Both the position numbers and the translations under genes were made by a program. Shown one piece after another: positions 1-7,524 of a stretch of DNA of 64,000 nucleotides (its first letter is position 1; each line of letters starts with the position of its first letter). The notes beneath the pieces were generated by a model that saw only the letters and a list, made by a program, of their open reading frames with translations, was not told where the DNA came from and ran no database searches. The DNA is from Paenibacillus_V sp046244365 (GTDB taxonomy: Bacteria > Bacillota > Bacilli > Paenibacillales > NBRC-103111). The DNA is taken from contig NZ_CP176395.1 in NCBI RefSeq assembly GCF_046244365.1, positions 558,001 to 622,000 of the forward strand, written 5' to 3'.

Positions 1-117
1 ATCCTCCCGCGTGTCGCACACCGCTGCCACTTCGGCTTGGGGCAGGGAACGGAATGCCTCCAGATGGCTTTCCCCCCAGCTGCCGAGCCCGATAATGCCG
101 ATTTTAACGGTTTTCAT
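1..117 (-). CDS. Gfo/Idh/MocA-family oxidoreductase, N-terminal part
   Basis: Only the first 39 codons lie in the window; the gene runs off the left edge. The translation starts MKTVKIGIIGLGSWGESH and continues with LEAFRSLPQAEVAAVCDT. This is the beta-strand, GxGxxG-type loop and second strand of an NAD(P)-binding Rossmann fold as found at the start of Gfo/Idh/MocA sugar or polyol dehydrogenases. The stop codon of the upstream dehydrogenase overlaps its ribosome site (TAAGGGGTG), so it is co-translated as the last visible member of the GntR-linked catabolic operon. The substrate cannot be told from this fragment. Confidence 0.75.
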   Translation of the reverse strand, partial: MKTVKIGIIGLGSWGESHLEAFRSLPQAEVAAVCDTRED

Positions 118-129
118 CGCAGTCACCCC

Positions 130-1164
130 TTACGGCTGTAAAAATATTTTGCCGACATGAACACGGCCGCCCACCAGATCGGCAAATGCGTTCCCGCCTT
201 CGGACAACGGACGGATCTCCGTCCAGCCTTGCTCCGTGATGCGGCCGCCGACAAGCAGGTCGACCGCATCCTGAAAGTCTTGGCGCGTATAGCAGAACGA
301 TCCGAGAATTTCGATCTCGCTGCGGATCGTATGGTTAATCGGCAGATTGGTGCCGTCGATTCCGAGCCCGATATTCATTAGCGTGCCGCCCGGATTGAGC
401 AGATTGACGGCCGTCTCGCGCGTCGGCTGAAAGCCGGCGGCGTCGATGACGACGTCTACGCCTTTGGCGCCAAAGACGATGCGCGCTTTCTCTTCCACCG
501 CCTGCTCCTTCGGATTGGCTGTTGCGTCCACGCCCGTAAGCTGAGCGATACGCAGCCGTTCGGCATTCGTATCCACGATCATAACCCGCGCCGCGCCCAA
601 AATTCGTGCCGTCATGGCGCAGAGCAGGCCGATTCCGCCTGCGCCGAATACGACGACGTTAGCGAGAGGATGCTGCAGCAGCGCACGCCGCGTTGCCCGC
701 AGCGAGCAGGCGAGCGGCTCCGCCAAAGACGCCCGGAAGGAGCTGATCGATTCCGGAACGGGGATGACGGCGCTGCGCGGAACGGCGACCGTTTGGGCAA
801 AGGCGCCCGGACGGTGGATGCCGATGATTTTCCGCCGGTCGCATAGCTGCGTCAGTCCTTTGAGGCAGCGGTCGCAATGGCCGCAAAACAAGAGCGGATT
901 GACGACCGCCTTCCGGCCGATCTGCAAATCCGAACCGCTTCCGTGAGTGCCATTCGGGTTTACGTCTACTATCCGTCCGCAAAATTCATGGCCCATCACC
1001 AGGGGAGGGATGCGAAGGCTGTTATGACCCAAGTACCCTTCGATTTCCGAACCGCAAATTCCGACGGCCTCTACCTGAATCAACACTTCGCCGGCTTGCG
1101 CCGCAGGCTGCTCGCGTTCTTCCCAATCCATGGTTTCCGCCGCATTCCACACTAAAGCTTTCAT
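130..1164 (-). CDS. Zinc-dependent medium-chain dehydrogenase (threonine/sorbitol dehydrogenase-like)
   Basis: A 344-residue medium-chain alcohol/polyol dehydrogenase, normal length for the family. Visible catalytic zinc ligands are Cys37 (GICGSE) and His59-Glu60 (GHEF). The structural zinc lobe is Cys94, Cys97, Cys100 and Cys108 (C-x2-C-x2-C-x7-C). The NAD-binding motif GAGGIG lies near residue 175. By family it oxidises a secondary alcohol, polyol or hydroxy-amino acid with NAD(P). The start follows an AAGGAGG site. It lies 104 bp after the deacylase and 12 bp before the Gfo/Idh/MocA gene, all on the minus strand, so a sugar- or amino-acid-derivative catabolic operon is likely. The exact substrate is unknown. 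Confidence 0.88.
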   Translation of the reverse strand: MKALVWNAAETMDWEEREQPAAQAGEVLIQVEAVGICGSEIEGYLGHNSLRIPPLVMGHEFCGRIVDVNPNGTHGSGSDLQIGRKAVVNPLLFCGHCDRCLKGLTQLCDRRKIIGIHRPGAFAQTVAVPRSAVIPVPESISSFRASLAEPLACSLRATRRALLQHPLANVVVFGAGGIGLLCAMTARILGAARVMIVDTNAERLRIAQLTGVDATANPKEQAVEEKARIVFGAKGVDVVIDAAGFQPTRETAVNLLNPGGTLMNIGLGIDGTNLPINHTIRSEIEILGSFCYTRQDFQDAVDLLVGGRITEQGWTEIRPLSEGGNAFADLVGGRVHVGKIFLQP

Positions 1165-1268
1165 AAAGGTAAACCTCCTTAATAGTTAAATGTGAGATAA
1201 GCCGGATTCGGAGGGTGCAAGTCAATACCGAACTGACTAGGGTCTATCATGGCGGTGCCAACGGAAGA

Positions 1269-2435
1269 TCAGGGATACGATTGGGCCAGCAGCAAATAAA
1301 ACTCCGCGGCCTTCGCCACTTCCAAGGCCGGCACCCATTCCTCCTTGGAATGAGCTTGCGCGATCGAGCCGGGGCCGTAAACGATCGTCGGAATGCCTTT
1401 CCACTGCTGAAGCTTGCTGGCGTCGCTGCCGTAAGGCACTCCGCACGGCTGCTCGCTTAACCCGAGCGCCCCCGCCGTTCGCTTTGCCGCCGCTACGATG
1501 CCGGCGTCATCAGGCGTATTCAAGGCGGGATCGAGCAGCAGCGGTTCAATCGTGAGCCGAACGCCGAGAGGCTCCACTGCCAGGCGCAGCGCGCGTTCGA
1601 ATTGAGCCAGCGCCTCCTCCGGCGTTTCGCCCGGGATGATCCGGCGGTCGACCTCGATCGAGCAGCGCTCCGGCACGATGTTGATTTGCACGCCGCCGCG
1701 AATCGTACCGACTACGATCGACGGAGAGCCGCATAAGGGGCTGCTTAGCGACGCAAGCCGCAATTGCTCGTTTTCCTCTATGTAGCGGACGACGCGCATC
1801 ATTTGATAGACCGCGTTGTCGCCCTCCTGAGGAACGGAACTGTGGGCGGCCTTTCCGTGCGTATGGACGGCGAAGCGGGCGCAGCCCTTATGCTGGGTGA
1901 CGATGCCGAGCTCCGTCGGTTCGCCGACGACCGCGCCGCTGATCGGGATATCCAGCTCCATGAAGGCCGCCAAGCCGCGAAAGGCATGCTCTTCATCGAC
2001 CGAAGCGCAAAAAACGATGTCGGAGCGCAGCGTTTCGGCTTGCTTGACGCATTCCTCCATGGCATAGAGCATGCCGGCCAGCGTCGCTTTCGTGTCGCAG
2101 GCGCCGCGTCCGTAGAGCCTGCCGTCCTTGTAGATAGGCTTCAGCGGATCGACCATACTGTCCAGAGAAACCGTATCCATGTGCGATTCGAACAGCAGTA
2201 CGGCTTGCGGATCGGGAACCCGCAGCTCCGCGATCACGTTGTCCCGGCCAGGCAGTACAGGCTGCCGCCAGACGGTTAGACCGGCTCGCCGGCAGCGTTC
2301 TTCGATGTAATCGGCGACTTGGCCTTCGCCGTTCGCACCTTCGCCGTAATGCGGATTCACGCTTTGGATGCGTATGAGATCCTCCAGAATGGACAATGCA
2401 GGGTGCGAGGCCCCATCCGACAATGAATGCGTCAT
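1269..2435 (-). CDS. M20-family deacylase (ArgE/DapE/ACY1-like)
   Basis: A cytosolic di-zinc amidohydrolase of 388 residues that would cleave an N-acyl amino acid or related amide. Metal and catalytic residues are visible: His85 in ESHMDT with Asp87, Asp114 in GRGACDTK, Glu148/Glu149 in SVDEEH, Glu172 in GEPTE, and a C-terminal histidine in AQAHSKEEW. The ATG at 2435 is chosen because AAGGGAG precedes it at good spacing; an upstream in-frame ATG would add 20 residues without a ribosome site. It sits between the GntR regulator and the zinc dehydrogenase. Acetylornithine or succinyl-diaminopimelate specificity is not supported by neighbours; a catabolic substrate is more likely. Confidence 0.87.
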   Translation of the reverse strand: MTHSLSDGASHPALSILEDLIRIQSVNPHYGEGANGEGQVADYIEERCRRAGLTVWRQPVLPGRDNVIAELRVPDPQAVLLFESHMDTVSLDSMVDPLKPIYKDGRLYGRGACDTKATLAGMLYAMEECVKQAETLRSDIVFCASVDEEHAFRGLAAFMELDIPISGAVVGEPTELGIVTQHKGCARFAVHTHGKAAHSSVPQEGDNAVYQMMRVVRYIEENEQLRLASLSSPLCGSPSIVVGTIRGGVQINIVPERCSIEVDRRIIPGETPEEALAQFERALRLAVEPLGVRLTIEPLLLDPALNTPDDAGIVAAAKRTAGALGLSEQPCGVPYGSDASKLQQWKGIPTIVYGPGSIAQAHSKEEWVPALEVAKAAEFYLLLAQSYP

Positions 2436-2511
2436 AGAAAGTCTCCCTTCTTGGCACGTACCGTGAGTTTGCGGCTTCCTTCCTCCTGGCGGCAATCCTC
2501 CCGTCGGTCGG

Positions 2512-3216
2512 CTATACCCAAATGATCTTGTCGAATTGACGGATTTGATCGTCCATCAGCAGCGAACAATCGGAGAAAGATTTGTAAATATGATTTCGCA
2601 TTACTTTTTCCGCATGCTCCGGGTCTCGTTTCATCATGGCATCGATAAGCTCCCAATGCTCGGCGACTTCTTTTTGCTTGGTGGACGTGACACCCAAGAT
2701 CCGGTTGACAAGCGTGATTTGAAACGAGATGGAATCGTACATCTTGATCAAGCGGGCATGACGGGAGAGGCGAATGATCGTTTGATGGATGGTCAGCGAT
2801 TCTTTAAGCAAGGATCTGACCGTATCGTCGCTCAGCTTGAGTTTCATATCCTCGTAAATGGACACCAGACCGCTAATGTCGTCGTCAGTTGCGTACTGGG
2901 CGGCAAGCCGGATGGCGAGTCCTTCGAGAAAAGAACGAAGCGAATAAATTTCGAATACGTCGGTCGAATCCATTGTTCGCACGATCGGTCCCTTATTCGG
3001 CACGATCGTAATAATGCCTTCGCCCGACAACTGGCGAATCGCCTCGCGTACCGGCGTTTGACTGATGCCGAGCTCCTTGGCAACCTTCGTCTCCACGATC
3101 CGGTCCCCGGGATTCAGCTCCCCGTCGATGATTTGCTGCTTAATCAGCGCCACCAAATCTTCGCTGATGCTTTGCTTTCCCATAATGCTTTGCTTGGTAA
3201 TCGATTCGGTTTGCAT
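2512..3216 (-). CDS. GntR-family transcriptional regulator (FCD/FadR subfamily)
   Basis: A 234-residue regulator. The N-terminal winged helix covers about residues 15-80 (ISEDLVALIKQQI through KELGISQTPVREAIRQLSGEG, the usual GntR recognition helix). An all-helical FCD ligand domain covers about residues 90-225, with metal-binding-type histidines in TIHQTIIRLSRHARL and the NHIYKSF segment. Start is placed after a GGGAAGG site. It heads the minus-strand operon with the deacylase and dehydrogenases, so it most likely represses it and is released by a pathway metabolite. Palindromic sites lie directly upstream (3251-3416). Confidence 0.88.
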   Translation of the reverse strand: MQTESITKQSIMGKQSISEDLVALIKQQIIDGELNPGDRIVETKVAKELGISQTPVREAIRQLSGEGIITIVPNKGPIVRTMDSTDVFEIYSLRSFLEGLAIRLAAQYATDDDISGLVSIYEDMKLKLSDDTVRSLLKESLTIHQTIIRLSRHARLIKMYDSISFQITLVNRILGVTSTKQKEVAEHWELIDAMMKRDPEHAEKVMRNHIYKSFSDCSLLMDDQIRQFDKIIWV

Positions 3217-3250
3217 GCTAGATTCAACCTTCCCACTCTCTAATATTATA

Positions 3251-3416
3251 GATTATATATAATTTTAAAGAACTGATTTGTCAATATAAAGGTTCGTATG
3301 GTTTGGAAGAACTCAAGTAAATTAGACGAAAAGACTGATTTTATGCATGTTTTTCCATGAAAATTGATGTAATATAATAAAAAAACGGTTCGATATAATT
3401 ATCGATTATATATAAT
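3251..3416. promoter_or_regulatory. Two copies of an AT-rich palindrome upstream of the GntR gene
   Basis: The 13-mer GATTATATATAAT occurs at 3251-3263 and again at 3404-3416. Its last 12 bases, ATTATATATAAT, are a perfect palindrome. The first copy is about 35 bp upstream of the GntR start codon, within its likely promoter. The rest of 3217-3569 is AT-rich and otherwise unassigned; it also carries the promoter of the divergent response regulator. I infer these are operators for the GntR protein. No binding consensus could be tested. Confidence 0.4.
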
Positions 3417-3569
3417 AAAGATTTTATGTTATGAACAATCATATACAACTGCCGGAAACGGAGGCATTGTCCCGTACAGCCTTTGTGATCCAAACGCGGG
3501 TCCCGGTTGCGCCCCTTCGCCGGATTCGGTTAAAGTAAAGGAAACATTCCCTGGAAGGGGGACTCCTTT

Positions 3570-4277
3570 ATGTATCGCATCATGATTATTGAAGATGACG
3601 ACAAGATCGCGTCGATCCTGAAGGAATATATCGTCAAATACGGCTACGAGGTTGTACGTGCCGTCCGTTTTCGCGACTTGAAACAGGAATTCGCCGATAC
3701 GAAGCCGAATCTGGTGCTGCTAGACATCAACCTGCCGCATTTCGACGGCTTCTATTGGTGCCGGCAAATCCGCACCGTTTCGAACGTGCCGATCATTTTC
3801 CTGTCCGCGCGGGTGGGCGATATGGATCAGGTGATGGCGATCGAGAACGGTGGCGACGACTATTTGACGAAGCCGTTCCATCTCGACGTGGTCATGGCCA
3901 AAATCAAAAGCGCCCTGCGCCGGGCATACGGCGAATACGCCCCATCCGCCGCGAGCTCGGACGAGCTGGAAGCGAACGGCTTGACGCTCGACCGCGCCAA
4001 AAACGTCGTGGAATGGAACGGCAATCGGGCGGATCTGAGCAGGAACGAATGTTTGCTGCTGGCAGCGCTTGTCGCCAAGGCGGGACGCATCGTAACGCGG
4101 GAAGATTTGCTGGAGGCGCTGTGGGACGACGTTCATTTTGTCGATGACAATACGTTGACCGTCAACGTGACGCGCGTCCGCAAAAAGCTGGAGGAGCTCG
4201 GATTGCCGAAGGCGATCGAAACGGTGCGCGGGCAAGGCTACCGTTTGGATACGGCATGGCCGCATTCGGGGCGTTGA
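3570..4277 (+). CDS. OmpR/PhoB-type response regulator (BceR-like)
   Basis: A 235-residue two-component regulator. Receiver domain is residues 1-115 with acidic pocket Glu8-Asp9-Asp10, phospho-acceptor Asp52 (LLDINLP) and Lys in YLTKPF. The C-terminal winged helix (about 135-230) has the typical ending VRGQGYRL. It begins 9 bp after a GGAAGGGGG ribosome site. The partner kinase follows at 4408, and a Bce-type ATPase and permease lie 3 kb downstream. A BceR-like site lies in front of that ATPase, which fits a regulator of antimicrobial-peptide detoxification. Assignment to the Bce group rests on context plus the kinase type. Confidence 0.9.
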   Translation: MYRIMIIEDDDKIASILKEYIVKYGYEVVRAVRFRDLKQEFADTKPNLVLLDINLPHFDGFYWCRQIRTVSNVPIIFLSARVGDMDQVMAIENGGDDYLTKPFHLDVVMAKIKSALRRAYGEYAPSAASSDELEANGLTLDRAKNVVEWNGNRADLSRNECLLLAALVAKAGRIVTREDLLEALWDDVHFVDDNTLTVNVTRVRKKLEELGLPKAIETVRGQGYRLDTAWPHSGR

Positions 4278-4407
4278 ATGCGCGGAGGCGGGTCAGGCAC
4301 GTTACCGGCGATCCGGGGGCAGGCGAATAGGCCGGACAGTATGACCGGGATTGGACGATGCAGAGCTTCTGGACAAGTGCCGATAGGATGGACAGGGAGT
4401 GAAACGA

Positions 4408-5532
4408 ATGGACCGTAGCAAGCATGGCGACATTCCGGACAGCGTGGCGCCACCCGAACGGAGATGGTTCGTCAAGCCGTTTTTGCAGGACAGGTTTTTT
4501 TATATCGCGGCTTTTTATTTGGCGCTCGTATTTGTCGTGCTGGTCGTTTCGCTGGAACGGCTGCGCGACGGGTTTGTTCCGGACATAAACAATATCGCGT
4601 ACATGTTCGTGCTGGCGTCGGTCGTCATGCTGGCCTGGCTTACGTGGGACTATTTGCGGCAGCGGCTGTATTACCGCCAAGTGGCTAGCGTACTGTCGGA
4701 GCGGGAGTCCGATCTGGAGGCGGCGATGCGCGTCAGCGACGGCATGACCCGCGAACAGCTGGCGGTTCAGCAAGTGCTCGAGCGGCAATACAAGGCGTAC
4801 TCGGACGAGCTTGCGGAATACAGGAGGCAGCGGGAGCAGCATCTCCATTTTACGAACCAGTGGGTACACCATATGAAAACGCCCGTGTCGGTCATCGATT
4901 TGCTAGTCCAGCAAGCGAACGAGCTGCCGGAAGGGACGTCCGGCGCGCCGTTGTTCCGCAGCATCCAAGAAGAGAACGAACGTATTTCCCGCGGGCTTGA
5001 AATGATGCTGCACACCGCGCGGCTGGACCATTTCAGACTCGATGTCCGCATTGAGCGCGTCAGCCTGCTGTCCCTCGTTCGCCAAGTCGTCAACGGCCAT
5101 AAGAAAGCCTGTATACGAGCATCGATTTTCCCGCGCGTCGAGGGGGATGACATCAATGTCGAAACGGACGGAAAATGGCTTTCGTTCGTACTGAACCAGC
5201 TTATGACGAACGCCATCAAATATTCGAAGGACAAGCCCGGCAGCAAGCAGCTGCTTTTTACCCTAAAGATCGAGGGAACCGGCTGCCGCTTATCGGTAAC
5301 GGACGAAGGAATCGGCATTGCCGAGCAGGATCTCGGCCGGGTATTCGATCCTTTTTTTACGGGAGAGAACGGCAGAATGGTGGAAGAGTCCACGGGCATG
5401 GGCCTGTATTTGGCCAGAGAGGTGTGCGGCCGGCTGGGGCATAGCCTCCAAGTCGAGTCGGAGCTGGGCATCGGTACGACGGTTACGATCGGCTTCAGCA
5501 CCGATTCGATTTACCGGGAGCTGGTGGTTTAA
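4408..5532 (+). CDS. Intramembrane-sensing histidine kinase (BceS-like)
   Basis: A 374-residue membrane kinase. Two transmembrane helices (about 31-49 and 62-80) are separated by only about a dozen residues, so there is no extracellular sensor domain; this is the hallmark of intramembrane-sensing kinases. His155 in HHMKTP is the phosphorylation site. The ATPase domain has N (NQLMTNAIKYS), G1 (DEGIGI) and G2 (TGMGLYLA) boxes. The ATG at 4408 is preferred because GGGAGTG lies 6 bp before it. Bce-type kinases usually read the flux state of their ABC transporter, here probably the one at 6748-9442. The gap to the regulator is 130 bp. Confidence 0.88.
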   Translation: MDRSKHGDIPDSVAPPERRWFVKPFLQDRFFYIAAFYLALVFVVLVVSLERLRDGFVPDINNIAYMFVLASVVMLAWLTWDYLRQRLYYRQVASVLSERESDLEAAMRVSDGMTREQLAVQQVLERQYKAYSDELAEYRRQREQHLHFTNQWVHHMKTPVSVIDLLVQQANELPEGTSGAPLFRSIQEENERISRGLEMMLHTARLDHFRLDVRIERVSLLSLVRQVVNGHKKACIRASIFPRVEGDDINVETDGKWLSFVLNQLMTNAIKYSKDKPGSKQLLFTLKIEGTGCRLSVTDEGIGIAEQDLGRVFDPFFTGENGRMVEESTGMGLYLAREVCGRLGHSLQVESELGIGTTVTIGFSTDSIYRELVV

Positions 5533-5534
5533 TG

Positions 5535-5583
5535 AAAAAGAGCTGTCTGACGATCGCGAGAGGATCGCCTGACTGCTCTTTTT
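5535..5583. terminator. Bidirectional terminator between convergent kinase and FhuF genes
   Basis: A long imperfect hairpin starts with AAAAAGAGC and ends with GCTCTTTTT, with internal paired blocks GTC/GAC and CGATC/GATCG. T-runs on both strands serve the plus-strand kinase and the minus-strand reductase gene. Confidence 0.8.
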
Positions 5584-5611
5584 GCATTGCCGACCCGGAG
5601 ACGCTGCCGAA

Positions 5612-6406
5612 TTATTGCGCTTTGGCCAAGATCCGCGCTTTCCGTTCCTCGCGCTCCGCTTCCGTCATCCGGGGGCAGGTATAGCATTTCTGGCCGTCGG
5701 TTCTGCACACATACATGCAGCAGGACGAATGCAGCATGAGCTGCGCCCCCAGCTTATAAGGGCTGTCGATATAACGGGGCGTATGTTGGAACGGATTGCG
5801 TTTGCGCTGAAACAGCTCCGGTGCTAGATCCGTTAATACGCCGCAATCCTGGTGGAACCGCTCGAGTACAGGCTCGCGTTTTTCGTGCTCCAGCACGAAA
5901 TCCCGCACCCTGGCGAGCTGCCCGCCGTATTGCTGCCAGATCATGTCCGGCTTGACGCCGGCAGCGGCGGCAATGGCCTGCACCGCCGGAGTTATAATTG
6001 TGGTAAAGCTATCCTTCCAGTGCCGGGCAAGAAATGCCTCACGGCCGGCTTCCGGAACCTCGGATGATCGGAGCTCGTTGATTTTGTAGCCCAGATGGGC
6101 ATGGTCGTCATGCATTTCAATCTGGAAGGTCAAGTTGCCGAGCGTCAGATCGAGCAGCCGGTTGTACTGCGCCGTAAAAAGCAACTGCGTAATGCAAAGA
6201 TTGCATAACGAGATGCCGACGAACGACGCAGGCAGCTCCAGTCCGGTCGCTTGAACGGTCGCTCCGCTTTGCTGAAGCATGTCTTTCACAGTGCCGGAAT
6301 CCAATAGGAAGGCGGTAGCCGGCATTTCATAATAAGGCTGATCGGCCCCATTGGGGGAGATATGAAAATACGTTTCCACCAGCGAGAAATCGAAGTGCTT
6401 CTCCAT
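5612..6406 (-). CDS. FhuF-type ferric siderophore reductase
   Basis: A 264-residue cytosolic protein. The C-terminus carries the [2Fe-2S] motif of FhuF-type ferric iron reductases, C-C-x10-C-x2-C, at Cys229, Cys230, Cys241 and Cys244, followed by a charged helix. By family it reduces ferric iron bound to an imported siderophore to release it as Fe2+. A near-perfect Fur box lies upstream at 6517-6535, which independently supports iron-starvation control. No siderophore uptake or biosynthesis gene is adjacent. It is inserted between the two halves of a Bce-type module. Start follows a GGAGCTG site. Confidence 0.88.
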   Translation of the reverse strand: MEKHFDFSLVETYFHISPNGADQPYYEMPATAFLLDSGTVKDMLQQSGATVQATGLELPASFVGISLCNLCITQLLFTAQYNRLLDLTLGNLTFQIEMHDDHAHLGYKINELRSSEVPEAGREAFLARHWKDSFTTIITPAVQAIAAAAGVKPDMIWQQYGGQLARVRDFVLEHEKREPVLERFHQDCGVLTDLAPELFQRKRNPFQHTPRYIDSPYKLGAQLMLHSSCCMYVCRTDGQKCYTCPRMTEAEREERKARILAKAQ

Positions 6407-6516
6407 GGTTCAGCTCCTCTGATTCGGGGATGGGAAAGCTTCTATAAAAATAAGGACGACCGCATTTCCCAACGGGGGATGGTACGGATAGGCCGTATTC
6501 GATCACGCCATTTTTC

Positions 6517-6535
6517 GATAATAATAATCATTATC
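6517..6535. promoter_or_regulatory. Fur box upstream of the FhuF-type reductase
   Basis: GATAATAATAATCATTATC matches the classical 19-bp Fur consensus GATAATGATAATCATTATC at 18 of 19 positions. It is about 110 bp upstream of the FhuF start codon and about 100 bp from the BceR-like site serving the divergent ATPase gene. I infer iron-dependent repression of the reductase. Confidence 0.85.
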
Positions 6536-6631
6536 ACATTCAAGATTTTACCATGGAACCAAAAACGTGACAATAGCGCAGCTTTTCGCACCCCGCGGCT
6601 GCGGCTCCGGCGTCGATGCAACATGCAAAGG

Positions 6632-6705
6632 TGACAACTTTGTAAGCTTGGCGGCCGAAAATGAAAGGGAAATCGATACATGCCCGCCCCGCAATCGCTT
6701 ATACT
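6632..6705 (+). promoter_or_regulatory. BceR-like binding site and promoter of the Bce-type ATPase
   Basis: TGACA-ACTT-TGTAA at 6632-6645 fits the known BceR-type inverted repeat TnACA-N4-TGTAA exactly. A -10 like hexamer TATACT is at 6700-6705, and the sequence 17 bp upstream (TACATG, 6677-6682) is a poor -35, as expected for an activator-dependent promoter. The ATPase start is 43 bp after the -10. This ties the regulator at 3570 to the transporter at 6748. Confidence 0.75.
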
Positions 6706-6747
6706 GGGAATCGATCAAGCGAAGACTAAGCAAGCGGAGGAATGAAC

Positions 6748-7524
6748 ATGAGCGTACTGAAAGCCCAAGGGCTGACGAAGGTTTACGGCACGAAAGGCAA
6801 GATGGTTTATAAAGCGCTGGAGGATATCCATCTTGATATACAAAAAGGAGAGTTTGTCGGCGTCATGGGTCCGTCGGGAAGCGGCAAAACGACGCTGCTG
6901 AACATTCTCGCCACGATCGACAAAGCGACGTCCGGCAAAGTTGAAATCAACGGAACCGATCCGGCTGCGCTTAACAACAAACAGCTGGCGTTGTTCCGCC
7001 GGCGCGAGCTCGGCTTTATTTTTCAGGATTTCAATCTTCTCGACACCTTGTCGATCAAAGAAAACATCATCCTGCCGCTCGTACTCGAGAACGCGCATGT
7101 GAAGGAAATCGAAGAGCGTTTGAACGCGAGTGCGGATTTACTGAATATCAGCCATATTTTGCACAAGCGGACGTATGAGGTTTCCGGCGGTCAAAAGCAG
7201 CGTGCGGCCATCGCCCGCGCGATGATTCATAAACCCGCTATCCTGCTTGCGGATGAGCTGACCGGCAACCTCGACTCGAAGTCAGCGAAGGATGTCATGG
7301 ACTCCCTCAAGGACTTGAACGAGCAGATGGGGGCCACGATCATGATGGTCACGCATGACCCGTTTGCCGCCAGCTATTGCAAGCGCATCATGTTTATTAA
7401 GGACGGCAAGTTTTTCTCGGAAATTCGCCGCGGTACGAACCGGCAAGCGTTCTTCCAGCAGATTTTGGATTCGCTCAGCGTGTTGGGAGGGAATTTCGAT
7501 GAAATTTCGCCAGCTCGCGGTTAA
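6748..7524 (+). CDS. Bce-type ABC transporter ATP-binding protein
   Basis: A 258-residue ATPase of the MacB/LolD/BceA class. Walker A is GPSGSGKTT, the signature is VSGGQKQR, Walker B is ILLADELTGNLD, and the switch histidine is in MVTHD. Start ATG 6748 is 7 bp after GGAGG; the ATG at 6742 is too close to it. It overlaps the permease by 26 bp, so the two are translationally coupled. With the permease it forms a peptide-sensing and detoxification transporter, which in known systems protects lipid II cycle intermediates from antimicrobial peptides. The specific peptide is unknown. Confidence 0.92.
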   Translation: MSVLKAQGLTKVYGTKGKMVYKALEDIHLDIQKGEFVGVMGPSGSGKTTLLNILATIDKATSGKVEINGTDPAALNNKQLALFRRRELGFIFQDFNLLDTLSIKENIILPLVLENAHVKEIEERLNASADLLNISHILHKRTYEVSGGQKQRAAIARAMIHKPAILLADELTGNLDSKSAKDVMDSLKDLNEQMGATIMMVTHDPFAASYCKRIMFIKDGKFFSEIRRGTNRQAFFQQILDSLSVLGGNFDEISPARG

